A stretch of DNA of 64,000 nt from Corbicula japonica (GCA_038501625.1 JAZAYU010000034.1:5182467-5246466), one strand, 5' to 3'. Positions 1-12,329 are shown, counted from the first letter of the stretch. Notes: generated by a model from the letters alone, not told the origin. Translations and numbers: made by a program.

Positions 1-254
1 ATATTTAACAAAGACAAAGCATATGGTATACTTGTATTTCAAGAGACATAATAAGTGGATTGCTTTTAGTAAAACTACTATTCTAACGGTTGATTCAGCT
101 TGAAAAAATCAGAGATAGATTTCAACACCTGATGATTTTGTGAGAGGTCGTCACAGAATAGAGCTGCCGCACCCAAATATCACAGCAACTCTTCATTCGC
201 AGTTACCCGGTATCTGGGAATCGGAGTTTCCCTTTTTAAGTATTTGGAAAATAC

Positions 255-460
255 TTTTATCCGAGAGGTCGTGCAGTTGTTTTCGTACTATAAAAATATC
301 ACCGAGAAAATTATCGCTTTACATAAAGATTGCATATAAGCAAATGTGTCACATTGTGAAGCTTCTTAAGCTTGGTAACACAGTAAAACTCAAAAAAATG
401 CTTACAGCCGCAAAAAGCAACGCCAGCTCAAATAACAAAACAAAAGTCAAGAGTCCCCAA
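255..460 (-). pseudogene. Decayed copy of a GPCR TM1-TM2 exon
   Basis: Read on the minus strand, this stretch aligns base for base over about 200 bp with the GPCR exon at 11616-11844. Shared blocks include TTTTACTGTGTTACCAAG, the stretch encoding the second transmembrane helix, and the end CTGCACGACCTCTCGGAT. Here it is broken by frameshifts and stops, and the initiator ATG, the conserved Asn of TM1 and the NLSVSD motif of TM2 are not readable in one frame. Flanking sequence (about 120-240) also resembles 11020-11130, so a larger block was duplicated. I infer a non-functional duplicate of a receptor exon. Confidence 0.7.
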
Positions 461-479
461 TGAGAGTGCAATTTTTTTC

Positions 480-2597
480 TATTATAAAAGTGTACATAAC
501 GGTAAATTGTATGATCTTTTGTGTAAATAGATAACAAAAAGTAAAAATTAAATTAAAGATTTTTTATCAATATTATCTCTTATTGCTCTTCCACTTAATA
601 ACGAATGCTACAGTTTCGTGAACATTTTTCCTACCAATAAATTTTGAATAAATTCAGCTTTCGTAAAACTTTACTAATATAGTAAAATTATAAAATAAAC
701 GTCACCTGGATCGTTAAATTTTATCGATTTTTTAAAACACTGATTATCATTCCCCAGTTAATTATAACTTCTTTAAAATAACAATTAATTAGAATGAAAA
801 CCGGTATTTTATACTAAATACAAAACATATAATTTGATCCGTACAATAAGAAAACTCTGTCAAGTTGGTAAAATGCACTTCCATTACACTCCATGAACGG
901 GCGCTGTCAAACTGAGCCTGCCATATTTTCATATTTGTTCATGTTCGATGCCTTTCAAAATTTCCTTTTCATCTAATTCGAAAAATGTTACGTGGAAAAT
1001 GATTTACTTACAATAAAAGCATTCTAACTTAAACTTATTGACAAATATTGCTAAGAATTCGCCCATATACTACCTGATAAAAATTATTCTTTAAAAAGCT
1101 CAAGAAAACTAATGTCACCGTGTTTTTTTTATTTAAAATATTAACAATATTCATGTATTTGCATCAGAAATACAGAGTGTTGAAAACATGTAAAAGAATT
1201 TATTTATTTGATAAATATGGTGCAACTCTGTTTCAATATTAAAAAATTAGGTTTTTATATTTTATATGGTTAGATTTTTTTGTAAAAGATGTCCCCATTA
1301 AAGGCTCAATAAATCGTTAAAATCACTCTAGCGTTTCTTTTTAATTTCGTATCCGTTAAGCTTTGTTATGTACATGTATCTAACAGTATGCAAAGTTTCA
1401 TTCAAATCTAAAAGGTAAAAATGATGAAACTGTAGCAATCGTTTATAAACCATTTCTGTTTTTATGTGAAAAGTAGAGATCCACTAAGAAGCAACGACTT
1501 TCATGAAAGGAAGATTTAAAATTATTCAATGGAATAATCTGTTCTGTTCTGTAATTTGTTCAGTCAGGAGTCAATTATTAAACAGTCTTAAAGTTATTTT
1601 ATTTTTTTTATTTTTCCAAATTTCACAGGTGCAAGTCTGAGAAATGATTTAAAAGCTAATTAAGCCACGGTTATGAAACAAAGATTTATTGATGTTATTT
1701 TTTCTAAGTATCACAGGGGCATGTCTGCAAGATGATTAATAACGCTTTTTTAAGCTTCAGTTATAAAAAAGATGTACTGATGTAATTAGTGATGATGATA
1801 ATACAGTTGAAGTTCAAAGTCAATCCGTGACTATTATTTTGTAAGTTACTGGAAAGAGTTCCCTTATGTTTGACCGACGAACGGACAAACGAGCCTCAAA
1901 TGTATTAGTCTGGATTTGCGCGGTTTATCGGGCTGACAATAACCAGAGAAACTTTTTTTAACAAGTAAGGAACTACTAATTCATCTTAAAATTGGATGAT
2001 TGGAAAGGCATTTTCTTCCAAAACACACTACTTGGTGCATCAAAACTGGTTTATACTAAACCAGGAAAGCGCTAATTTCGAAGTTCAACATAAATCAGCG
2101 TTAATGATAAGCTGTTTATTGGTCATAGACCGTAGCGTGACTCTTGTGTTTACTCTAAATAGTATAAAAATTTGCTGGAAGCATAAACTCTAATGAACCG
2201 TTATCTTTCTTGCTATATGGATTATTATTCCCCCGACGACTTCACGATAAACATGGATCATTATAAAATATACTGGAAAGAAGATCGCTTCTCTTGGACA
2301 AGTATTAACTTGGGAGCGAGGACTCCTTATCCTTTCAGGCCGGAAAAGTGTTTCCAAGTTTTTAGTTTAGTTTATTACATTTTTTTTCTCAGTATGTACA
2401 AACATAAACATGCGAACATATATACATAAAACAATATTCTTATTCCGATCACGGTACGTATAATTAGTTTATTTTACAAGAGGACAACCCAAGAAAGAGC
2501 GAATTTTATTTCGTTGATGACCCGCGACAGTCGAGCGGAAAGCTCGCGCTATCTACACAACTGTCACCGGTCACCTCTGTGTGTTTCAATACACGAT
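480..2597. other. AT-rich non-coding stretch
   Basis: No ORF here shows family resemblance or splice-flanked coding character. The short open frames at 1996-2429 lack recognisable motifs. A repeat fragment at 870-985 is described separately. Otherwise I see nothing. Confidence 0.5.
870..985 (+). repeat. Fragment of dispersed repeat R1
   Basis: Sequence around CTGCCATATTTTCATATTTG and the following GATGCCTTTCAAAATTTCC matches the 3' part of the R1 direct repeats at 38085-38430 and 39405-39765. More diverged or inverted pieces are seen near 10020, 11160 and 12330. Confidence 0.6.
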
Positions 2598-2602
2598 AAG
2601 AG

Positions 2603-3071
2603 CACAGTATGGGACCGGACACCGGATATAACCGCGTTTTGAGTCAAAACAAAGTCTTTAAAAGTTACCAGAGGTAAGAAAAAATCGATTTCTCAGCTCA
2701 TTTGACACTAATCTGACCTGGGTTTGATTTTATGGTTCTCTTACTATTTGCCAGATATCATAAAAGTACAAGTGTCAACAAACAAATCAAGATTTGTTCA
2801 TCTATTTGTAAAAGTTCACCGTTGCTCACGAGAGAAATTGAAGCCCAAGTACCGACAGTCTAGTTTCATTATTAGTTTCGTTCAAAAATAAAAATTCTGA
2901 ATCGACAGTTTTCTTTTACTCCTCCTCATGTACTCACATTCCAATTTTTAGTAAGATCGACTAAAATTGACTTCTACAGCGAAAAAAATGCACACGCTTA
3001 GTGTACAGGGTATTCAAAATCTTTGCTCAAATGTGTACTGGGTATACTGAGCAACTGTACTGAGTATACAT
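2603..3071 (+). repeat. Left terminal inverted repeat of the 2.1-kb element
   Basis: Pairs with 4264-4734 in inverse orientation. Shared landmarks are GACCGGACACCGGATATA, the block around ATCTGACCTGGGTTTGATTT, and the inner edge GTGTACTGGGTATACTGAG. Confidence 0.8.
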
Positions 3072-4263
3072 TATAAAAATGAGCAATGACATTGATACCA
3101 TAATTACATTCATTATCATTAAAATCGTCATCGTCGTCGTCATCATAATCATGAACATCAATGACAGTATCGTTTGATTTTCAAAAAGATATGGAACATG
3201 CGGAAAGCGTTGTGTCAGAGATTGAGTAAGTATTTTGTTTGTTACGAATGTATAATGTAGGTAAACATATATGCAAGAATAAATAACACATTGCACTTAA
3301 TTTTTCTGTAAAGGTGGGAAATACGCCACATAAATACTTACCTTTATGCAGTTAGGCTTATAGTTTGATATTATTAAGTTATACACAAGTCGTTTGTCAT
3401 GATTACACAATGGACACACACGCTTATTTTTCAAGATGTTGATATAAAGGATAAATATGTAAATTTTAATTAAGTTTATTCATTGAAATAATATAAAAGC
3501 TAAATGTGTTTCATATGGCATATAAACCGACATTTGTAAAATTTAATCATGTTTCGTGTGCAATGATTATTAATGGGAAGACAGCGCTATAGTTTTCTAA
3601 AAGTACACTATAGGAACAAATTACAAATTGCATATTATTTCATTTTATTCACTGGCACCCGAAGCGATATCCATTTTGAAAGTACGATAGATAACTAGAC
3701 CCCCATTGGGATAAAGAAGTGAGCTCGTCGGTCGATCACATGGTTTCCGGACGATAGCTCTATATACCTTCATCAGATCAACAAGTCCATGTTTGGTTTC
3801 AGAAAACTAATCTTACCACTAATAAGGGCAACTGATTGTAAAATGATTTGTTACATAGGTGTAACATAATAAAATAGAGATCACGGTTAAATTGGACTTC
3901 ATATCATTAATATGTAACATAGTTATGGCCCCTTTCTTATTTTTAAAAACCTAAAAATGGTTTCCAGATTATACCCTTTTACAGTGGCAATGAGTTGTAA
4001 TAATATTAGGTACACTGATGTAACATCATTAAGCATATGGTGATTATCGATTAAGAAAATGAATCAAATTTATTTATCATATTTTATGTACTGAGTGGAA
4101 AAACGTTTTTTTCGAAAGCAAGATCTTAATATTAAATCACTTATTTTTTGTCATATCAAAGACTTAAATTGAATCATGTTTTAATTATCATAATTATAAT
4201 GATATTAAGTCGAAACAGTAACAGAAACGTCTCAAACGTTGACTTATGTCGTGAGTTTTTTTA

Positions 4264-4734
4264 GTTATACTCAGTACAGTAATCTTCAAGGTACTCAGTA
4301 TGCCCAGTACACTACAATAATATACCCAGTACAATAGGCGGATGCATTTTTTTGTCGCTGTAGACATCAATTTTTGGTCGATCTTGCTAAAAATTGAAAG
4401 GTGAGTACAAGAGGAGGATTATAAGAAAACTACCGATTCAGAATTTTCATTTTTGGACCAAACTAATAATGAAACTAGATTTTGGTACTTGGGCATCAAT
4501 TTTTCCCGTGAGCAACGGTGAACTTTTACATCTAGTTGAACAAATCTTGATATTTTGGTTGATACTTGTACTTTTATGATATCTGGCCTTTAGTAAGGGA
4601 AACATAAAATCAAACCCAGGTCAGATTAGTGTCATATGAGCTGAGAATTCGATTTTTCTTACTTCTGTTAACTTTTTAAAACTTTGTTTTGACTCAAAAA
4701 CGCGTATATATCCGGTGTCCGGTCCCATACCGTG
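4264..4734 (-). repeat. Right terminal inverted repeat of the 2.1-kb element
   Basis: Inverse partner of 2603-3071. It carries an incidental 61-aa open frame (4394-4579) that has no independent support as a gene. Confidence 0.8.
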
Positions 4735-4852
4735 AAGAGTATAGAATGCAGATTACACGTGTCAGATAATGAAAATAAATAATCAGTGCGGTGAACAATT
4801 TAGAGTGGCGAGAAATGGAATTTAGTACAAGTATTATTGATTTAAATGCCTA

Positions 4853-5034
4853 ATAACAGTAATTATTACATGAACTATAAATAGACGCAACGCGATTGGT
4901 CACACTCCAAAAATAACCGAGTCAATAAATCTAGATATTGACCCGCTTTCGCTGATATTGACCTGTCTATAAATAGAATCCGAAAGTTTCCATCTTTTAT
5001 ATTATTTATAGTTCATGTAATAAAACAGTTATTT
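4853..5034. mobile_element. Small MITE-like inverted-repeat element
   Basis: TTACATGAACTATAAATA near 4863 recurs inverted as TATTTATAGTTCATGTAA near 5005, and similarity extends to about 30 bp per arm. The interior (about 120 bp) contains GATATTGACC twice. There is no coding capacity. The family is unknown. Confidence 0.55.
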
Positions 5035-5540
5035 ACTTATTAGCTGGGAAATATGCTGTTGATATTGACCGCAAAAATCGTTATTGTCCTCGGGGTAAGT
5101 GCAATACCATGGTAATATATATTTAACACTAGTACATTAACATAGCACAGAAAAATAACATAATAAATAAAAGGACGAAAAATAGGACTATGGCAAATCA
5201 ATCCCACAGTTTATAAATATACATACTCTCACACATTTATACACATCATATGCATTAACAAAATACATGGAAAACAGTTACTTCCATATACAATTTTACA
5301 TAATAATTTCCTACATAATGGATTTTAACAAAGTTTTATTAAAAATATGAACTATGGCCGACCTTAACCGAAAGCGAAAATGTAAGGCCGACATTTTCTA
5401 TATACTTTCATTTTAATATCGACTTTTACCTTTCAGACGAGTCCACCTTGTTATAAATAAATAAACAGTATAACAGAACAAGGTGAACTGTCCGCAACGG
5501 TAAAGACTACTACAAACAAGCGGTAATAATCAGTAAAATG
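5035..5540. other. AT-rich sequence, possibly LINE 3' end
   Basis: No coding signal. It lies immediately downstream (minus strand) of the LINE fragment and may include its 3' untranslated region. TCCACCTTGTTATA near 5444 has an imperfect inverse partner near 5471-5490. Confidence 0.35.
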
Positions 5541-6352
5541 TTAGACTTTGTTTTTTGTAGTTTTATCTAAATTGTTTTTAGTTACAATGTTTATTAATTT
5601 AGCCAAATTGATAAGTTCTTTCCTATTCTTCGAGTTAAATAGTTGTTCGAATTTTAGCGTGTTTGGTCTTTTATAATAGTATGGCTTTATGAAGTTTTTT
5701 CTTTCATCATAAAAATGTTTACAATCTAAAATATAGTGCATTACATCACCTAGATAGTTTTTGCCATTACAGAATGGACATATTCTGAGGTTTATTGGGA
5801 TGCTGTGCCACCTGCCAACTTCTATTGGTAATTTGTGATTTCTCGTTCGAAAAACTGTTAATTTTTTGTTTAAAGACCATAAAGAACCATTTCTTGTTGA
5901 AGTAGTTTTGATTTGTCCATATATTAGAAAATCCGTTATTTTGAATTAAAGTTTTATTATAATTTAACCATTTCGAATTCAATATTCCTTCTCTATTCAA
6001 TGAGAGTATAAGTGAATATATTTGATTTGACAATTTATTTTGTGTCACGTCAGATACTCTACACCAATATGATATCATTCGTATTTTGGCTTCTTCCTGC
6101 AAAGGAAGAATACCAAGTTCTCCATAGATCATATGTGAAGGGGTTGATTGTTTCAAATAAAAAATATTTTTGAAGAATTTAAGCTGAATTTTCTCTAGCA
6201 TTTTTAGATCTCCAAATCCCCATAATTCACTACCATAAAGTAAAATGTGTTTGATAGTTTTAATAAAAAGTTCAACTTGAAGGTCATACGGTAGGTCAAG
6301 CGATCGGATTTTTTTCAAAAACATGAACATTGCTTTGTTTGCTTGGAGTGAA
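5541..6352 (-). pseudogene. 5'-truncated, frameshifted non-LTR retrotransposon (RT C-terminus)
   Basis: The minus-strand frame from about 6352 reads the C-terminal part of a LINE-type reverse transcriptase ORF. It contains the block IKHILLYGSELWGFG, then QLKFFKNIFYLKQSTPSHM, both typical of the region after the palm and thumb. Near 5788 the frame shifts by one base and continues as RICPFCNGKNYLGD followed by HYILDC, a Cys/His motif (CxxC..H..C) usual at the extreme C-terminus of such ORFs. The catalytic palm, endonuclease and 5' end are absent, so this is a dead 5'-truncated insertion. The clade was not resolved. Confidence 0.8.
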
Positions 6353-6359
6353 ATGTGTC

Positions 6360-7490
6360 TTTTTGCGTTTGCGTTTCCGTGTGTTTAACCAGGAAATGAA
6401 AGTCCCATCGTTGCCTAGGGAAAAGACACCGTTTGCGTGCTAACATGAATGGCGTAATCATTGAAGTGAAATGGAAACAAAATTTAGACGGTTTACATGT
6501 ACCCGAATATTTTGAACAATAAAAGGTATGCAAGAAAACGTATTTTCCATGGATGTAAGGTGAAGATAGAAAAGTCTGTATTAGCGGGAAACAGTTACCC
6601 TCACGACAGATTTTTTTCATTTTCATCTCACAGTGACGCAAGGTATTAATATATTTTCCTAAGCGACCATTAGAGACCCAAGTCCGTCTTGTCTTTCAGG
6701 CTGTGTGATCAGTCTTTATAATTGATAAGATATTTAATGGAGCAATCAGGGTATAAAGTTAGGCAAGTCTATCACAAATAAAGCGAACAATGAATTCCAC
6801 CTCTTCGTTGAAAGTTGCATATTGAATTGCACCGAAGTTAATATTTTGTCTCTCCATCTGGTATTACGAAATGAGATGGTAAAAACTATAAAATCTATAA
6901 AAGTGTATAAGTGCTAGCACTTGGTTATTGCCTTTTTATGTAATATAAGCATGTTTATCTCTCCTGTTTTATCATGTTTATTGATGGAGACGTGCTTACA
7001 GTACACAAAACCGATCTGCGTTTTCCTATTCTAGATTTTTTTTATTTAAAACAAAAACTTCTTAAATGGTGATTAATTTTAAAGTACAATTTTAAATGTG
7101 AGGGTTTAAAAAGCTTGGTTAATTTTATTCAGTTACTGTATTTGCCTAGTTTTTTTAAACTGATCCTTGTATATCTATGCTCTTTTCTACTCTATACTTT
7201 TTGACTGTGTAGAGAGGCCTTGTCTACTGGATGTTATCCATTAATGAAATGCATATTTCACTTTTTATCGACTGAAAAGACGTTGATCCTTTTATTTCAT
7301 TATAATGTAAATCTACAAAGCATGTAGCAATCATTATCGGTTCCCCGATCTTGACTGAGCACCTCAACAAATTTCTGTAGATGGTCTTTCCAACACATAA
7401 TAATGTCACTGTTCGGATCCCACCCGGCTGACTTTTGTTAAGCTTTTGCAAACATGCTCCTTGGGTAGGGTAATGCAAAAAAAGGAGTTT
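6360..7490. other. Non-coding stretch
   Basis: No supported gene. The open frames at 6315-6641 and 7224-7526 (minus) have no recognisable domain, and the second overlaps a dispersed repeat. Confidence 0.45.
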
Positions 7491-7499
7491 TTTTAATTG

Positions 7500-7720
7500 A
7501 CAATGAATTTCAGAGTTCTTATGCAAATTGTTTTTTCTTTTGTTTTAGTATGTGCTTGGTAAAAAGAACATGAACTAGTCTAAACTTAGCGTGCAAACAT
7601 AACGTTAGATAAATACATTTCTTCACTAAAATATAGGTGACAATCAGTATTTTTCCTAAAATTCATTTTGAAAGTTTAGCCAGTTTTCGCCATTTTCAAT
7701 GTTTGTCTTCCCTTAACAGA
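7500..7720 (+). repeat. Dispersed copy of the 39.1-kb inverted-repeat arm
   Basis: The run from CAGAGTTCTTATGCAAATTG through TTTTAGTATGTGCTTGGTAA to GTTTTCGCCATTTTCAATG follows the right arm of the inverted repeat at 38954-39297, with scattered substitutions. It is a single arm without its inverse partner. Confidence 0.7.
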
Positions 7721-7980
7721 CTGCCCAGTGAGTCTGTCAACGTTCTTTCAGAATGGAAATTTTGTTTCATAATGAACATTATTAGAAAACCGCCGAATTT
7801 TCTTTCATAATGGAAATTTAAGAAGACCACTGGTTGGATTTCGATTATAAAACATGATGAAAAGAAGCAGTCATCAGAGAAGCTTTATTATTGTCAACAT
7901 TATCGACTATTTTAGTTTAATTACTTTCTACTTTGTCTATTTTAGGTGTTTTTGATTTTCATTATCAACGACACCAAGAC

Positions 7981-8069
7981 CCAAGGTAATAAATGGCGAC
8001 TGGTCACTATTTCAGCCAATCAGATGCTTGAGATTTGAGACTGGTTTCAAATCTCAGCTTTATAACCTA
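7981..8069. mobile_element. Foldback MITE F, left arm deleted
   Basis: Only the right arm is present (CAGCCAATCAGATGCTTGAG to TTTATAACC). The stem loop is therefore lost. Full copies lie at 8643 and 19204. Confidence 0.75.
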
Positions 8070-8642
8070 CAGCACAAGCCTTACGTTAATAATAGCCTAT
8101 ACTGTGACTAGCATTTCATGATAAGTTATGGAAACAACAACTTTAAAAATCCATTTTCATTTCTTCAAATCGAACAGTGGTCTCCAATGAAAAACAAATC
8201 ATTAGTATTAATTAGCCTCCAGGCTATGAATCTCACCAGCACGAACAATGCTCTCGTCTCTTTGACAACCACCTATTTGTGAGACACATGTCCATTGTGC
8301 ATTTCAGGCCAGTAAATACCCAAATCAGCCTTTTTACCTTTGGAGTCTAATCATGGTATAGATTTTTTTTTTAAAAAAAACAGTAACTAACATATTAATG
8401 GCACAAATAGTTTACTGATATCGGCAAACGATTAAACGATTGCACGGTTTTTACATAACAATTATTTTCATACTCGTAGAAATATAAAGAAAAATAATTT
8501 AATCTCTTGAGAAAAACTTCTCTTAGAAAACACAGCCTTAGCACACAGCCTATAAAGATCAGAAAGAAATATGCCAGCTTTATACACTTGTACTTAAAGA
8601 AAAATGTTTAGGAATTATCTGCAGGCAACAAAATAAGTGCCC

Positions 8643-8776
8643 AAGGTTATAAACTGAGCATGGAAACCAGTCTCAAATCTCAAGCATCTGATTGGCTGAA
8701 ATGGCGACCAGTCGCCATTTCAGCCAATCAGATGCTTGAGATTTGAGACTGGTTTCCAAACTCAGTTTTATAACCT
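8643..8776. mobile_element. Foldback MITE F, full copy
   Basis: A near-perfect 134-bp palindrome. AAGGTTATAAACTGAG pairs with the end CTCAGTTTTATAACCT, and the centre is GGCGACCAGTCGCC. A transcript would form one long hairpin. No ORF. Confidence 0.9.
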
Positions 8777-8779
8777 CCA

Positions 8780-10510
8780 ACAACGGTTTCTTATGAAGGC
8801 AGTTAAGCTAGTCACAGTGTTGAAAGATAATCTGAATTTTGTTCAAGGCTAAAACCAGTCTACAGGTGTAAATATTATTGTTTATTCTAAATTGCTATAT
8901 TATGTGGCTAAATGTAACTGCTACACTTACTTTTCTGGTCGTAATATATACAGTCAACTATCGCCGGAAGATCATTAATATAGTAAGTCCATTCCAACTC
9001 AAGGATGATTAGAGGGTTCATATGAACGTAGTTGACAAGAATTTGTATATTTGGTGAAAACTATACCTTTAAGAGACTTTTGTCTTAGCAAATGACATAT
9101 ATCGTTATTGAAATTCGGTGTGTGAAGAATTGTCATTTCATATAAAATTTTTGAGTTTTTGCAAGCCAATAAAAAAATTCATAGTCCCTTCTGCAGAACT
9201 AATTGGTATCTTTTATTAACGTGCATATCTGATAACCTTGGAGATGAGACTTTTAACTAAGAGAGAGCAGCCCTTGGAGATGATGACAGAAAAAATCTAA
9301 GCCCCAGAAATAACAGTGATATGTCGTCGGCCTTAATTCAATTAAATATTATAGCTACGACCTTTACCATAATGTATTACATAAAGTATCAGTTACTGAA
9401 AGAACAAATATATTCAGTGAAGATCATTACACTTAAATAGGCAATAAAACAGTAATAACGAGTTATGATTTTTTCGGTCTACCTTTTTTTAATTTTAAAG
9501 AGAATTTCCGAGAAAAAATTAAATAACTGTAGAATCTACCACAACTTTCCACTGTATGCGTGAAAGATTTATGCTTTTAATAGCGGACTCGATGCTATTT
9601 CGAGTTGCATATTACACGTAATTGCCAGATTTAAGATAAGGTAAACACTTTGTATAATACTCATACATGATTAAGAACACAGAAAAGATTTTGTTATGTG
9701 TACACATGAAATTTATGTTTTTATTTAAATTTCTTTAAAAAATCGTTTATTTAGAAATTAAATCTTTTATTTTGGAAATTTACATGAGTGAAAACATTGG
9801 TTTGTGATGGAAAGGTTTCCAGTTACCGCGAGAGAGAGAGAGAGCAGAAAACAATGTTTTGAACATCACTTTCAATAACTTGCCCGGCTTCATATTAAGC
9901 TGTTCGATGAAAGTAGTGCACCAGCAATTGGGGTGGGGTATAAAACTCAGCCATTTAAGACTGACATGTAAACATACAACGGTAGGATTTTAAGTAGGAC
10001 AAAAGCCTTAGAATAGATAAAATGGTACTTTGAAAGCCACCGAATACGACAAATACGAAGGAATTGTGTGTTTCAAATAAAAGTGAGTATTTAGAGCTTA
10101 TATTGTATATGTTTTATGTATATTTCACATTTATTAAAATTAGAAACCCAGCATCTTACTATAATGGATCAGCGTCTGACCGTTCTCTTACCACCTTGCT
10201 TGTTGGAAATTAAAAATTGCAATTATTATGTTAATTATAACATATTCACGTTTGTTTCTTGTTTGTTTGTTTGTTTGTTTTTTGTTTGTTTGTTGTTTTT
10301 TGCTTTTTCATTGAACATGTTTTTTTTTCATTTAAAGAAACGATTACTAATTAGCTTTTTGAATTGAAATATTAGCTAACATTTATCACGATTCTTATTA
10401 TATACGTGTATAAATGTGTACGCGTGCTTATTAACAAGAAATGTCTTCGATTGTTATATTTTACAATATCTATATAATTATACACAAGGGATTCAGAAAC
10501 TGAAGATCAG
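8780..10510. other. Non-coding stretch with simple repeats
   Basis: Contains a short (GA)n run near 9830 and a GTTT-rich run near 10253-10305. A faint R1 fragment (ACTTTGAAAGCCACCGAA) lies near 10029. No supported gene. Confidence 0.45.
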
Positions 10511-10515
10511 AGCTG

Positions 10516-10649
10516 AAGGTTATAAAACTGAGATTGGAAACCAGTCTCAAATCTCAAGCATATGATTGGATGAAATGGCGACTGGTCGCCATTTCAGCCA
10601 ATCATATGCTTGAGATTTGAGATTGGTTTCTATGCTCAGTTTTATAACC
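10516..10649. mobile_element. Foldback MITE F, full copy
   Basis: Palindromic copy centred on GGCGACTGGTCGCC near 10577. CAGATG is changed to CATATG symmetrically in both arms, which suggests hairpin-templated conversion or a subfamily. Confidence 0.9.
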
Positions 10650-11615
10650 ATGGGCACAAATTCTATTTTTTTCCCGTTTTAAGCTTTCCCCAAGAGACAT
10701 CGTTGAGTAATTTAATTTTGCGACGCTGTGCACTGTACCCTAGAGAATTGATTGGCAGAGTTTCATTGCTTTTGATCAACACATTCGCAAGTAAACATTT
10801 CAACCTGCTTTCTTCATCTGTTGAGTATGAATAGTACACGGCTGCCATGTTTAGTTTGTATACTTAGTGTTTGACACGTGCTTGTTATGCTTATGTCAAT
10901 TATTTTGTCAATGTTCTATTGATAATATTTATATGATTTATTGTTAATTTGTCTTCGTGAAGCCACGAAACGCTTGGTTACGGTTTATTCTGATAGAAAT
11001 AAAATTTTAAGATGACAGCTTTTAACACCTGATGTCGTCATGGGAAAATGCTGCTGAACGTAAACACCCCTCCTTAGACATCAGAAACTGTTCATTCCTA
11101 GTTACCCGAAAGTGGAAATTGGAGTTACCTTTTGAAAGCTCTTACTTTAGATAAAAAGAACTTTGAAAGCCACCAAGCGTTCATGGTGAGTAACGGAAAT
11201 TCATATAACTGTACCGCCGCCTTGCCTCGGGTTGAGCGCCACTAAATAATTACACAAACGTATCTATATGTTCAACGGACACTGATTGAATGTACGGGGA
11301 AACATTTTACAGTCGCCACACGCCACAAACAACGCTACTGTGATATTTAAATAGAAATTGTATGTGCTACCGGAGAAATCTTACATGTCGTAATGTTAAT
11401 CTATATTTTGACAGCTCCTTTTAAACTTTTAGAGTTAGGTAGTTGTTTTTTAATTAAGTGCAATTTTAAAATGGCTTCAAATAATGTTAAATGTTACAAA
11501 ACTAAACGATTCTCTTTTTCATTGTTTTTAAGCCAAAATAAGTTTATTAAATCGGTATAAGGGTGGCGTCTATTGAAATATAATTACTAATGAAATATAT
11601 ATCAAAACGAAATAC

Positions 11616-11844
11616 CTTCGAAGAAATCCTCTTCATGTGACAGGTCGTGCAGTTTTTGTGGTATGACAAAGCCGGCGAGCAAAATATCGCTTACAGACAG
11701 ATTACATATCAGCACATGTGTGACAGTGCGTAGTTTCTGGTACTTGGTTACACAGTAAAACACAAGAGCATTGCTCACTATTGCGAAAAGCAACACAAGC
11801 GCGATCAACACTATAAAAATCCAAAGTCCAACTGTCAATGCCAT
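11616..11844 (-). CDS. Class A GPCR first coding exon (TM1-TM2), partial
   Basis: An ATG at 11844 opens a 76-codon stretch. Residues 5-28 form a hydrophobic helix containing SNALVFY (the TM1 Asn), followed by a basic first loop (TKYQKLRTVTH) and TM2 with NLSVSDILLAGFVIP, including the conserved Asp of class A rhodopsin-like receptors. The frame runs into a consensus splice donor (CGAAG|GTATTT at 11615) after the acidic stretch LSHEEDFFEG, so the last few residues of the open frame are intronic. The extracellular N-terminus is very short and has no glycosylation site. No exon for TM3-TM7 was found downstream within the window, so the gene is partial, has a very long intron, or is a dead exon copy. 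Ligand unknown; a peptide-type receptor is possible but not shown. Confidence 0.7.
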
Positions 11845-12329
11845 TACTGTTTTCTGTATTACACCGTTTTTTTTCTATATTACACCGTTTATTTTCTATA
11901 TTAAAGCGTTTATTGCGGCAAATTGCATTATCTTTGGTTTCGAAAGTTTTAAAATAGTACAGATCCTGGTATTTCTGACGACATTTAATTGTACTGCTCT
12001 TGCAACTTTTTAATTCTTATAAATTCACTCAAGTGTTATTTCAGTCCCCAAACGCTCTCTGAATAAATATAAATCAAAATGTATTTTTATATGTAATAAA
12101 TGAATTATTGAATAACCATAAAATTTTATCAAATAGAAAAACAGTCTTTGATACGTGAAGTCGCCAACTATTGGAATAATAACAGAGATTTCCAGTGATA
12201 TCTAATAACGTATATATAAACTTTGCTTATAGCTTTGACACGCAACTGCTTAAAAACGGCTGCAAGTATCGTCTGTCTCAATATTGCACAAATTGGATTA
12301 TAGGCTCAATTTATGGGCTAATAGGCTTG

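Larger units (their letters stand above)
2603..4734. mobile_element. Non-autonomous DNA transposon with ~470-bp terminal inverted repeats
   Basis: The two ends are long inverted repeats: 2603-3071 pairs with 4264-4734 with modest divergence. The outer termini read CACAGTATGGGACCGG on the left and, reverse-complemented, CACGGTATGGGACCGG on the right. Both ends are flanked by the pentamer AAGAG (2598-2602 and 4735-4739), an apparent 5-bp target-site duplication. The roughly 1.2-kb interior is AT-rich and has no transposase-like ORF. A CAC-starting terminus with a 5-bp duplication is characteristic of the Transib/RAG-like group, but the match to the usual CACWRTG heptamer is incomplete (CACRGTA), so the superfamily is an inference. 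EnSpm/CACTA, Mutator-like or an unclassified family are alternatives. Confidence 0.75.

Noticed and set aside
140..463. 107-codon plus-strand ORF near the left edge
   Set aside because: Antisense to the GPCR-exon relic; the similarity to 11.6 kb is on the minus strand.
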